6,598 nt of DNA from Sphingomonas sp. (lineage in GTDB: Bacteria > Pseudomonadota > Alphaproteobacteria > Sphingomonadales > Sphingomonadaceae), in the NCBI GenBank assembly GCA_019747165.1, contig JAIERC010000278.1, positions 1 through 6,598 on the forward strand, in the 5' to 3' direction. A program made the position numbers and the translations under genes. This document shows positions 1-6,230 of this stretch, in pieces (the first letter of the stretch is position 1; each line of letters starts with the position of its first letter). The notes beneath the pieces are model-generated. The model was not told the origin of the DNA and searched no databases. It was given only the letters and a program-made list of their open reading frames with translations.

Positions 1-8
1 TCGACGAA

Positions 9-563
9 GTGACGATTCACGATCCCGCCGCTGCGGCGGCGATGACCGAGCCCCGCCTGCACAGGATCGTGCTGGCACTGGTCGATCGCGAGCAGGGCGC
101 GGTCGAGCTTGCTCGCCAGGCCGACATGTCGCTGAGCCTGATTGGCCATCATCTTCGGCGGCTGATCGCGTTTGGGCTGATCGTCGAGACGCGCCGCGTC
201 CCGCGTGCTGGCCGCGCTGTCGCCCGATATCGCGCGGTGGCGCGCAGTTACTTCGTGCCCGTCGAGCTTAGCCCCAGACTGACCGGCGACCGCCTGGTGG
301 ACGAGCTTCGAACAGCGCTCGATCGTGCGCGCATTCGAACTGTCCGTGGCACGCGCTACTCGTTTGAAACCGGCCCGCGGATGCAGCTGGTGCTCGATGC
401 CCCGGCGCCCGGCACATCTGAGCTATGGCTGCGCCTCCACCTGAGTGCCGACGATGCCGGGGCATTTAGCGACGAACTCCGCGCGCTGTTCGACCGCTAT
501 CGCGCGCGCGATTCCGATGCTGGGCCGCGCTACATCCTGCACGGCGCGATTGCGCCCGAATAA
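9..563 (+). CDS. ArsR-like winged helix-turn-helix protein
   Basis: Predicted DNA-binding protein of up to 184 residues. Residues 14-60 have the look of an ArsR/MarR-type winged helix: a first helix (LHRIVLALVD), then AVELARQADM as the second helix and SLSLIGHHLRRLIAFGLI as the recognition helix. A basic wing follows (residues 60-80, rich in Arg). The C-terminal half (about 85-184) has no motif I recognise; it may be a small ligand or dimerisation domain. No metal-binding Cys cluster is visible, so a metal sensor is not supported. The GTG at 9 is the first start in the window, but the frame is open to the left edge, so the true start could lie upstream; ATG at 42 (residue 12) is an alternative without a clear ribosome site. 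It converges with the next gene, 31 nt apart. Regulatory targets are unknown. Confidence 0.72.
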   Translation: MTIHDPAAAAAMTEPRLHRIVLALVDREQGAVELARQADMSLSLIGHHLRRLIAFGLIVETRRVPRAGRAVARYRAVARSYFVPVELSPRLTGDRLVDELRTALDRARIRTVRGTRYSFETGPRMQLVLDAPAPGTSELWLRLHLSADDAGAFSDELRALFDRYRARDSDAGPRYILHGAIAPE

Positions 564-594
564 GCGATCGACATCTGCCAGCCCGGGACACGCC

Positions 595-1455
595 TTATTG
601 AGGGCGTGGGCGTAACGCTTGAGACCGCGCGCCGAGTGCCCCAATGCCTAACCAAAAGCCGATAATCGGGCTCATTGAGATGCCGACCAACGGCACCGGG
701 AAGGCCCCGATCGCCGGGGCGATGGCGGTACCTGCCATATAGGCTGCGAGCGCCAGAGCCGTGGCCCGAGTCGACCGAGAGCCAGCTAAAATCGGCGCGG
801 CCGTCGCGAGCGCGAGCGCCACGACCGCGACAGCCGCAACCACCGGCGCCCTTTGCCACGCCAGGCCTATTATGCCTTCAACCTCAGCAACGCTCACTAA
901 AGGATCCGGCCGGGACCAGGCAATCAAGCCCAGCACGGCCATGATACCCATCGATGCCAGCGCCCCTCGCGTGCGCTTGCCCGCCAGCAGCAAAATGATT
1001 GCAGCGACTGCAAAGCCGCTTGCCTGCGACGCATCGGGCTGCGCCACCAGCAACAGCAGGGCGGCGATCAGGGCGATGGCGGCCCAGGCCCGTTGGCCCA
1101 GCACCACAATCATCAGCGGCAGGACGATTGCCGCCGCATTGATCCGAATGGCGCCAATGACAATCCAGCGATGGACGCCCTGTAACCCTGGATCAGCAAA
1201 GCAGGCCGTTATCAGCAACAAGGCAATGACGGTCACGATCAAGGGCACAATCCCCGCGCTGCGCGGCCCGCCCGTCGAACCCAATCGACTCATGACGGTC
1301 GCGATGACCAAGCCGACCAGCCAGGCCGCGATCATGCGCGCCCATACCGCCAATGCCACCCCGGAATCGGCCGCCGTCCAGCAACCGGCCAGAACGGCGA
1401 TCAGCGAAGCGGCCCCAAAAAAGCCGATCAAGGATTGGCGCAACCTGATCGTCAA
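595..1455 (-). CDS. Compact SEDS (FtsW/RodA)-like membrane protein
   Basis: Integral inner-membrane protein of 286 residues with about ten hydrophobic segments (near 9-26, 41-57, 68-85, 107-119, 122-138, 145-158, 164-180, 203-221, 230-250, 256-273). SEDS peptidoglycan polymerases also have ten. Several landmarks fall in the SEDS order: a segment ending in SRLG (56-59, compare SRI/SRL after helix 2), GVHRWI (93-98, compare GxxRWI), AQPDASQ (138-144, compare LQPDxGT), a remnant AEVEG (190-194) where FtsW has the PEAHTDF region, and PLVGISMSP (255-263, compare the GLPLPFISYGG region). It is about 90 residues shorter than a typical FtsW/RodA. Most of the fourth periplasmic loop, including the catalytic Asp, appears absent, so polymerase activity is doubtful. 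The start is TTG at 1455, the only start shortly after an in-frame TAG, with AGGGA (1463-1467) 7 nt upstream. The SEDS link comes from motif reading, not a search. Function is unknown; no class B PBP partner is in the window. Confidence 0.8.
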   Translation of the reverse strand: MTIRLRQSLIGFFGAASLIAVLAGCWTAADSGVALAVWARMIAAWLVGLVIATVMSRLGSTGGPRSAGIVPLIVTVIALLLITACFADPGLQGVHRWIVIGAIRINAAAIVLPLMIVVLGQRAWAAIALIAALLLLVAQPDASQASGFAVAAIILLLAGKRTRGALASMGIMAVLGLIAWSRPDPLVSVAEVEGIIGLAWQRAPVVAAVAVVALALATAAPILAGSRSTRATALALAAYMAGTAIAPAIGAFPVPLVGISMSPIIGFWLGIGALGARSQALRPRPQ

Positions 1456-1469
1456 CGACTAATCCCTAT

Positions 1470-1574
1470 TCACATCGACCCCAGAGCGACCGCGCATGCC
1501 GCAAAATAGGGCAGATGCTGGCCGATTGCACGACGGTTGAGCACCCCACCATCGACAATTTCGTTCAAATCCAC
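1470..1574 (-). CDS. Candidate 34-residue small protein or leader peptide
   Basis: A short reading frame starts with GTG at 1574 and ends with TGA at 1470-1472. AGGAGG (1581-1586) lies 6 nt before the start and is the best Shine-Dalgarno match in the window. The peptide begins MDLNEIVDGG and has a basic middle (LNRRAIGQH) and a hydrophobic end (LPYFAACAVALGSM). It stops 14 nt before the TTG of the SEDS-like gene, and that gene's AGGGA site begins immediately after this stop, which suggests an operon with coupled translation. I do not recognise the sequence. It could be a small membrane-associated partner, a leader peptide, or chance. The same DNA carries the possible NtrC boxes of glnB, so one of the two readings may be wrong. 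Confidence 0.42.
   Translation of the reverse strand: MDLNEIVDGGVLNRRAIGQHLPYFAACAVALGSM
1497..1513 (+). promoter_or_regulatory. Possible second, weaker NtrC box
   Basis: TGCCG-N7-GGGCA matches the NtrC consensus TGCAC-N7-GTGCA at 7 of 10 half-site positions and has an A/T-rich centre (CAAAATA). Its centre is 30 bp from that of the stronger box at 1527-1543, close to three helical turns, as is usual for paired NtrC sites. Taken alone it would not be called. Confidence 0.22.
1527..1543 (+). promoter_or_regulatory. Probable NtrC-binding box upstream of glnB
   Basis: TGCAC-GACGGTT-GAGCA matches the 17-bp NtrC consensus TGCAC-N7-GTGCA at 9 of 10 half-site positions. Its centre is about 88 bp upstream of the predicted glnB transcription start, within the range from which NtrC activates sigma-54 promoters. 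It lies inside the candidate minus-strand small ORF, which lowers confidence. Confidence 0.42.
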
Positions 1575-1580
1575 ATTCTC

Positions 1581-1586
1581 CCTCCT
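1581..1586 (-). promoter_or_regulatory. Strong Shine-Dalgarno site for the 34-codon ORF
   Basis: On the minus strand the sequence reads AGGAGG, then GAGAAT, then GTG, giving a 6-nt spacer. This site argues for the GTG start at 1574. An overlapping ATG one base earlier would run into a stop after three codons. Confidence 0.5.
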
Positions 1587-1595
1587 CTCGCACCC

Positions 1596-1612
1596 TTGGC
1601 ACGCTTGTTGTA
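1596..1612 (+). promoter_or_regulatory. Sigma-54 (RpoN)-type promoter of glnBA
   Basis: TTGGCACG-CTTG-TTGTA matches the sigma-54 consensus YTGGCACG-N4-TTGCW. The -24 GG (1598-1599) and the -12 G (1610) are exactly 12 bp apart, as required. The only departure at a key position is T instead of C at 1611, so the -12 doublet is GT rather than GC. The predicted transcription start is near 1623, leaving a leader of about 40 nt before glnB. In alphaproteobacteria glnBA is commonly driven from an NtrC-activated sigma-54 promoter under nitrogen limitation. Confidence 0.72.
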
Positions 1613-1662
1613 AGGGATACCGACAGGCAGAGGCACATCCTTCAACAAATCGGGGTTAAACC

Positions 1663-2001
1663 GTGAAAAAGATCGAAGCGATCATCAAACCCTTCAAGCT
1701 CGATGAAGTGAAGGAGGCGCTCCACGAAGTGGGCGTCAGCGGCATCACCGTTACCGAGGCGAAGGGATTTGGCCGACAAAAGGGCCATACCGAGCTGTAT
1801 CGCGGTGCCGAATATGTCGTTGATTTCCTGCCCAAGGTGAAGCTGGAGGTCGTTGTGGAAGACGCCATGGCTGATCGCGTGGTGGAGGCAATCGCGTCCG
1901 CCGCGCAGACCGGTCGGATCGGCGACGGCAAGATTTTCGTCATTCCCGTTGAAACCGTGCTGCGCATCCGCACCGGGGAGCGCGACGAAAACGCGATTTG
2001 A
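1663..2001 (+). CDS. glnB: Nitrogen regulatory protein P-II
   Basis: Cytoplasmic homotrimeric signal protein of 112 residues, full family length. It reports nitrogen, carbon and energy status by binding ATP/ADP and 2-oxoglutarate and by reversible uridylylation by GlnD. The T-loop (about 37-55) carries RQKGHTELYRGAEY with the modified tyrosine at Tyr51; the B-loop TGRIGDGKIF is at 83-92 and the C-loop RIRTGE at 101-106. Known partners in the family are the adenylyltransferase GlnE and the kinase NtrB. The start is GTG at 1663, giving the standard MKKIEAIIKPF N-terminus; only a weak GGGG (1652-1655) serves as ribosome site. It is followed by glnA after 94 nt, the typical alphaproteobacterial glnBA operon, which favours the name glnB over glnK; no amtB gene is adjacent. 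Confidence 0.97.
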   Translation: MKKIEAIIKPFKLDEVKEALHEVGVSGITVTEAKGFGRQKGHTELYRGAEYVVDFLPKVKLEVVVEDAMADRVVEAIASAAQTGRIGDGKIFVIPVETVLRIRTGERDENAI

Positions 2002-2095
2002 CGCAGCGCAGCATTATGTGAAAAGTACGCATTGCGCCGCAACATGATTCTCCGGTTCGCAGCTGAGACAATTTAATTCGAAAGGGCACCGACCA

Positions 2096-3508
2096 ATGGC
2101 TAATGACGCCGGCAAAATCCTGAAGATGATCAAGGACGACGAAATCGAGTGGGTCGACCTCCGCTTTACCGATCCCAAGGGCAAGTGGCAGCATCTGACG
2201 ATGGTCTCGTCAGTGATCGGCGAAGACGAGCTGACCGACGGTCTGATGTTCGACGGTTCCTCGATCGAGGGCTGGAAGGCGATCAACGAATCAGACATGA
2301 TCCTGAAGCCCGATCTCGACGCGGTTTATGTCGATCCTTTCTCAGCCACGCCGATGATGATCCTGTTCTGCGACATTGTCGAACCCTCGACCGGCGCGCT
2401 TTATACCCGCGATCCGCGCTCGACCGCCAAGCGCGCCGAGCAATATCTGCAAACGACAGGCATTGGCGACACCGTCTATGTCGGCCCCGAAGCCGAATTC
2501 TTCATGTTCGACGATGTTCGCTTCGAAAACAGCTATTCGACCAGCTATTACAAGATCGACGATATCGAACTGCCCGGCAACACCGGTCGCGAATATGAAG
2601 GTGGCAATCTGGGCCACCGGCCGCGCGCCAAGGGCGGCTATTTCCCGGTTGCACCGGTCGATAGCGCCGTCGATATCCGCGGCGAGATGGTCTCGACGAT
2701 GATCGAGATGGGCCTGCCCTGTGACAAGCATCACCACGAAGTCGCTGCCGCGCAGCATGAGCTTGGCCTGACCTTCGGCACGCTGGTGACGACCGCAGAC
2801 CGGATGCAGATCTATAAGTACGTCGTCCATCAGGTCGCGCATGCTTATGGCAAGACCGCAACGTTCATGCCGAAGCCGATCAAGGAAGATAATGGCTCGG
2901 GCATGCACACCCATATGTCGATCTGGGACAAGGGCCAGCCACTGTTCGCGGGCAATGGCTATGCCGGCCTCAGCGACATGTGCCTGTACTTCATCGGCGG
3001 TGTCATCAAGCACGCCAAGTCGCTGAACGCCTTCACCAACCCCACCACCAACAGCTACAAACGGCTGGTGCCGGGGTATGAAGCGCCGGTGTTGCTGGCT
3101 TATTCGAGCCGCAATCGCTCCGCCTCATGCCGCATTCCTTATGGCACAGGCAGCAAGGCCAAGCGCGTCGAGTTCCGCTTCCCCGACGCGCTCGCCAATC
3201 CGTATCTTTGCTATTCGGCGCTGCTGATGGCGGGCCTGGACGGCATCCAGAACCGCATCCATCCGGGCGAGCCGATGGACAAGAACCTCTATGATCTGCC
3301 GCCAGCCGAGCTGGAACTGGTCCCGACCGTTTGCGGTTCGTTGCGCGAAGCGCTCGACAGCCTTGAGGCGGATATGGACTATCTGCTCAAGGGCGATGTC
3401 TTCTCGAAGGACCAGATCGAAGCCTATATCGAGATCAAGCGCGCCGACGTCGCCCGTTGGGAAATGACGCCGAGCCCAGTTGAATACGACATGTATTACA
3501 GCTCGTAA
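2096..3508 (+). CDS. glnA: Type I glutamine synthetase
   Basis: Cytoplasmic dodecameric enzyme making glutamine from glutamate, ammonia and ATP, the entry step of ammonium assimilation. The 470-residue length is normal for GSI. Visible landmarks: the beta-grasp N-terminal domain with the Asp loop FDGSS (52-56); metal ligands in PEAEFF (131-136); NGSGMHTH (266-273), containing a metal-binding His; NRSASCRIP (340-348), the ATP/glutamate-site Arg region; FRFPDALANPY (360-370); and NLYDLPP (397-403) with Tyr399, the adenylylation site of GlnE-regulated GSI-beta enzymes. It therefore appears fully regulatable. ATG at 2096 is preceded by AAAGGG (2081-2086) with a 9-nt gap. It is probably co-transcribed with glnB from the sigma-54 promoter and ends at the terminator at 3531-3565. 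Confidence 0.98.
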   Translation: MANDAGKILKMIKDDEIEWVDLRFTDPKGKWQHLTMVSSVIGEDELTDGLMFDGSSIEGWKAINESDMILKPDLDAVYVDPFSATPMMILFCDIVEPSTGALYTRDPRSTAKRAEQYLQTTGIGDTVYVGPEAEFFMFDDVRFENSYSTSYYKIDDIELPGNTGREYEGGNLGHRPRAKGGYFPVAPVDSAVDIRGEMVSTMIEMGLPCDKHHHEVAAAQHELGLTFGTLVTTADRMQIYKYVVHQVAHAYGKTATFMPKPIKEDNGSGMHTHMSIWDKGQPLFAGNGYAGLSDMCLYFIGGVIKHAKSLNAFTNPTTNSYKRLVPGYEAPVLLAYSSRNRSASCRIPYGTGSKAKRVEFRFPDALANPYLCYSALLMAGLDGIQNRIHPGEPMDKNLYDLPPAELELVPTVCGSLREALDSLEADMDYLLKGDVFSKDQIEAYIEIKRADVARWEMTPSPVEYDMYYSS

Positions 3509-3530
3509 CGGGTCATCATCACGCAAAAAC

Positions 3531-3565
3531 AGGGGTGTCCGGCAGCGGCCGGGCACCCCTTTTTT
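3531..3565 (+). terminator. Intrinsic terminator of glnBA
   Basis: A 13-bp GC-rich stem (3531-3543 with 3548-3560, one G-T wobble), loop AGCG, is followed by a run of six T (3560-3565). Five A residues lie just upstream of the left arm. It sits 22 nt after the glnA stop. Confidence 0.93.
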
Positions 3566-3634
3566 GCGCCCGATGACGCTGCCGATAGGATGCCGCGCTT
3601 AGAGCATGATGCCGTTAGGTCGATGGAACTTTCA

Positions 3635-3705
3635 GCCGTTCGGGCTGAGCGAAGTCGAAGCCCACGCGCTTCGCATGCCCTTCGACTTCGCTCAGGGCGA
3701 ACGGC
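3635..3705. repeat. Inverted repeat, 26-bp arms, 19-nt centre
   Basis: The arms 3635-3660 and 3680-3705 are reverse complements at 24 of 26 positions; the two mismatches are adjacent, GG versus CC in the GTTCGGGC/GTTCGCCC part. The shared core is CTGAGCGAAGTCGAAG. The 19-nt centre contains a small GCG-CTT-CGC hairpin. From memory, this core recurs as an intergenic palindromic repeat in sphingomonad genomes; that is recall, not a search. It has no T run, so it is a REP-like element rather than a simple terminator. Only one copy is in this window. Confidence 0.8.
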
Positions 3706-3801
3706 GGATCGGTTGCTCCAATCCGATGTCATCACACTCTAGGGACGAGACCCAGGCGTGACGCTTGCGAACGAGCAGCACCGGTGACCCGCACCCGATT
3801 G

Positions 3802-3830
3802 TTGCCGATTATTTCCAAATTATTTCTAAT
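3802..3830 (+). promoter_or_regulatory. Sigma-70-type promoter of the TonB receptor gene
   Basis: TTGCCG (3802-3807) and TCTAAT (3825-3830) are separated by exactly 17 bp and match the housekeeping consensus at 4 of 6 and 5 of 6 positions. The A/T-rich spacer stands out from the GC-rich surroundings. The predicted start near 3837 gives a leader of about 72 nt to ATG 3909. Confidence 0.55.
3808..3829 (+). repeat. 11-bp tandem direct repeat in the receptor promoter
   Basis: ATTATTTCCAA (3808-3818) is followed directly by ATTATTTCTAA (3819-3829), identical at 10 of 11 positions. The pair fills the promoter spacer and most of the -10 element, so a protein bound here would block transcription. 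It does not match a Fur box well. Confidence 0.6.
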
Positions 3831-3908
3831 GTCACGGTTGAGCAACGAAACCGTCACTCGCCCCCGGTAGCGCCCCGACTGTCGATTCGACTTGGGGATT
3901 TTGAAGAA

Positions 3909-6158
3909 ATGAAAAAGTTGCTGAACCGCGCCCTGTATATGGGCGCGAGCATGTCGATTATTGGCGCGTCGATAGCACCGATCGCTGCGCATGCAGAAGA
4001 CGCAGCGCCGACGGCCGAGACAAAGCGTGACGTGCCGATGCCCGGCATCGCCGAAGGCTCCGACATTGTCGTGACGGCGACCAAGGCCAATGAGATCGCC
4101 CCCGTCACCGCCTCGCTCCAAACGACCCAGCCGCAATCGATCATCTCGCGTTCGTTCATTGAGGATTCGCTGCCCAAGACAGCGGATTTCAACCAGATTG
4201 CGCTGATCTCCCCCAGCGTCTCCAATTTCGGCGGCGTCAATGGCGTTGGCCTGTCGGAAAGCAAGGCGCAGATCCGCGGTTTCCAGGACGCGGAATATAA
4301 CATCACTTATGACGGCGTACCCTTTGGCGATACGAATGATCCGTCACACCATTCGAACACCTTTTTCCCATCCAACACCATCGAAACGCTGATCATCGAT
4401 CGTGGCCCCGGCAATGCCAGCCAGCTTGGTCAGGCAACCTTTGGCGGCAATTTCAACCTGTTTTCGCGCGAAACCCGCCACGATGCGAGCATCGAGGCAA
4501 CGGGCAGCTATGGCAGCTTCAACACCTATCTGGTGCGCGGCCTGGTCCAGAGCGGCGACATCGATGCACTGGGCGGTACCCAGATCGTGCTCAGCGGCCA
4601 GCATGTGCGCACCGACGGCGCGCGGTCATTCAGCCCCTATGAAGCCAGCAACGTCTTCGGCAAGATCATCGTGCCGATCACGCCCGACGTAAAGCTGAGC
4701 GTGCTTGGCACCTATAGCTACAACACGTTCAACCAGCCCGACAATGACGGCGTCACGCTGGCGCAGATCGCCCTGTACGGCAAGGATTTCAGCCTCAACC
4801 TCAACCCGAATTCGCAGGCCAACCGCGACTATAATCCGGAATCAAAGAAGACCGATTTCGAAATCATCAAGCTAGAGGCGCATCTGTCGGATCGGTTCAC
4901 CTTCGAAAACCGGCTATATACCTATGCCTATCAAAACCTGACGACCAGCGGCAACGATGTGACCGTTGTCGGCACCGCTGGCGAAGCCGCCGCGAATGTC
5001 GTTCGGCTGACGCCAACCGGCGCAAACCAGTTCGGCGTACCCGGCTATACCAAGACTAACCAGTACCGCGTCTATGGCGATATCGCGAAGCTGCACGTCG
5101 TGCTCACCGATTTCGCCCGGCTCACGGTCGGCGGCTGGATCGAGCAGTCGGATACCTATCGGCAGCAACGCACGATCGATCTGGTGACGGGCGCGCGCAA
5201 CTATTCGATCACCAACACGGCCGCGCAGGTCAACACCCCGCGCGACGTGCGTTATGATCAGAACTCAGCCTTCTCCAACGGCGAAGAGTTTGTCGAGCTC
5301 GAGGTCGAACCGATCGCTGGGCTGAAAATCACGCCCGGTTACAAGCATGTCGATTTCACCCGCAAGATCAACGCGCTGTTCAACCAGACCACACGTATCC
5401 CGGCGGTGTCGACGGCATCCTACAGCGCCGACCTGCCCTTTGTGACGGCCAATTACGCCATCACCGAGCGGCTTTCGGCCTATTTCCAATATGCCAAGGG
5501 TTTCCTGCCGCCACTGCTCAACACGCAATATGTCGTGAACCCAGGGCTCTCGTCGCTCGATCCCCAGAAATCGACCAATTATCAGGTTGGCGCCGTCTAT
5601 CACGGTCCGCATCTGTCGGTTGATTTCGATCTCTACCAGATCGAATTTGACAACAAGATCAGCTCCTTCACCTCATCGGTTCCCGGTCAGGGCGTGATCT
5701 TCGTCAATGCCGGCAAGGCGCTGTACAAGGGCATCGAAGGCCAGATCACCTATGCTTTCGACTTTGGCCTGGCGGTTTTTGCCAATGGCTCGATCAACTA
5801 TGCACGCACCGCCAATAACCCGGGCGCCCCGGCGACTGAGACCTATCTTGCACGTGCGCCAAAATCGACCGCGGCCGCTGGCATCCTGTACAAGGACGGC
5901 CCGATCCGCTTCTCCCTGATCGATAAATATACCGGCGTCCAATATGCCGATGCCGGCAACACGCTGCCGCTGGAGGGGTACAACACCGCCATTGTCTCGG
6001 GCAGCTATGATATCGGTCCGGTGCGGCTCGGTATTCAGGTCACCAACCTGACGGACTCGCGCAAGGTGATCAGTATTTCCGGCACGGCCGTCGCCTCCCG
6101 GCAATATTTCTTCCAGGCACCGCGCGAAATCACCGGCACGGCAACGCTGCGCTTCTGA
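3909..6158 (+). CDS. TonB-dependent outer-membrane receptor
   Basis: Outer-membrane active transporter of 749 residues; energy comes from the inner-membrane TonB-ExbB-ExbD complex. A signal peptide is at 1-29 (MKKLLNRALY, hydrophobic core, cut after AHA), followed by a TonB box DIVVTAT (52-58). The plug domain spans about 60-187, with QIRGF (121-125), DGVPFGD (135-141), RGPG (165-168) and GGNFNLFS (179-186). The rest is a beta-barrel of alternating strands ending in ATLRF, with the C-terminal Phe needed for BAM insertion. The frame is open back to TTG 3765, but that start precedes the predicted promoter and adds 48 residues before an otherwise perfect signal peptide. ATG 3909 is therefore chosen, with a modest GGGGA (3894-3898) 10 nt upstream. 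No neighbouring sensor (FecR/FecI type), siderophore or glycan gene is present, so the substrate cannot be assigned; plug loop DPSHHSN (144-150) is notable. Confidence 0.93.
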   Translation: MKKLLNRALYMGASMSIIGASIAPIAAHAEDAAPTAETKRDVPMPGIAEGSDIVVTATKANEIAPVTASLQTTQPQSIISRSFIEDSLPKTADFNQIALISPSVSNFGGVNGVGLSESKAQIRGFQDAEYNITYDGVPFGDTNDPSHHSNTFFPSNTIETLIIDRGPGNASQLGQATFGGNFNLFSRETRHDASIEATGSYGSFNTYLVRGLVQSGDIDALGGTQIVLSGQHVRTDGARSFSPYEASNVFGKIIVPITPDVKLSVLGTYSYNTFNQPDNDGVTLAQIALYGKDFSLNLNPNSQANRDYNPESKKTDFEIIKLEAHLSDRFTFENRLYTYAYQNLTTSGNDVTVVGTAGEAAANVVRLTPTGANQFGVPGYTKTNQYRVYGDIAKLHVVLTDFARLTVGGWIEQSDTYRQQRTIDLVTGARNYSITNTAAQVNTPRDVRYDQNSAFSNGEEFVELEVEPIAGLKITPGYKHVDFTRKINALFNQTTRIPAVSTASYSADLPFVTANYAITERLSAYFQYAKGFLPPLLNTQYVVNPGLSSLDPQKSTNYQVGAVYHGPHLSVDFDLYQIEFDNKISSFTSSVPGQGVIFVNAGKALYKGIEGQITYAFDFGLAVFANGSINYARTANNPGAPATETYLARAPKSTAAAGILYKDGPIRFSLIDKYTGVQYADAGNTLPLEGYNTAIVSGSYDIGPVRLGIQVTNLTDSRKVISISGTAVASRQYFFQAPREITGTATLRF

Positions 6159-6230
6159 TCGATCGACAAGACGCGAGGCATCGGCGCAACCCGATCGTTG
6201 CCGCTTCGCAAACGCATACACAAACAACAT

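Larger units (their letters stand above)
3509..3908. other. 400-nt intergenic region between glnA and the receptor gene
   Basis: This gap holds, in order, the glnA terminator, about 70 nt without recognisable signal, the long inverted repeat (3635-3705), about 95 nt without a clear signal, the receptor promoter (3802-3830) and a leader of about 70 nt. No tRNA, small protein gene or transposase remnant was seen. Confidence 0.7.

Noticed and set aside
564..594. 31-nt gap between the two convergent genes, checked for a bidirectional terminator
   Set aside because: No stem longer than a few base pairs and no T or A runs were found.
761..1462. Long plus-strand open frame of 233 codons opposite the SEDS-like gene
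   Set aside because: Its translation is rich in Ala/Thr/Pro with no domain pattern, while the minus-strand frame gives ordered membrane helices and SEDS-like motifs. It is an antisense shadow of a GC-rich gene.
2007..2035. Short GCGCA/TGCGC inverted repeat after glnB, considered as a terminator or attenuator
   Set aside because: The stem is only about 5 bp with a long loop and no T run, so it is unlikely to stop transcription between glnB and glnA.
2048..2077. Possible separate glnA promoter in the glnB-glnA gap (TTTAAT at 2072-2077)
   Set aside because: The -10-like TTTAAT has no acceptable -35 at 16-18 bp (TTCTCC or TCTCCG). A second promoter is known for glnA in some relatives, but the sequence here does not support one.
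2342..3013. Minus-strand open frame of 223 codons inside glnA
   Set aside because: It lies wholly opposite highly conserved glutamine synthetase codons, with no recognisable domain or ribosome site; it follows from codon bias.
3599..3620. AGAGCATGATGCC segment, reminiscent of short dispersed motifs in other alphaproteobacteria
   Set aside because: Too short and present only once; no internal symmetry to support calling a repeat.
3808..3830. Fur box over the receptor promoter
   Set aside because: The A/T-rich segment is a direct repeat, not the inverted GATAAT-type hexamer array; the match is poor.
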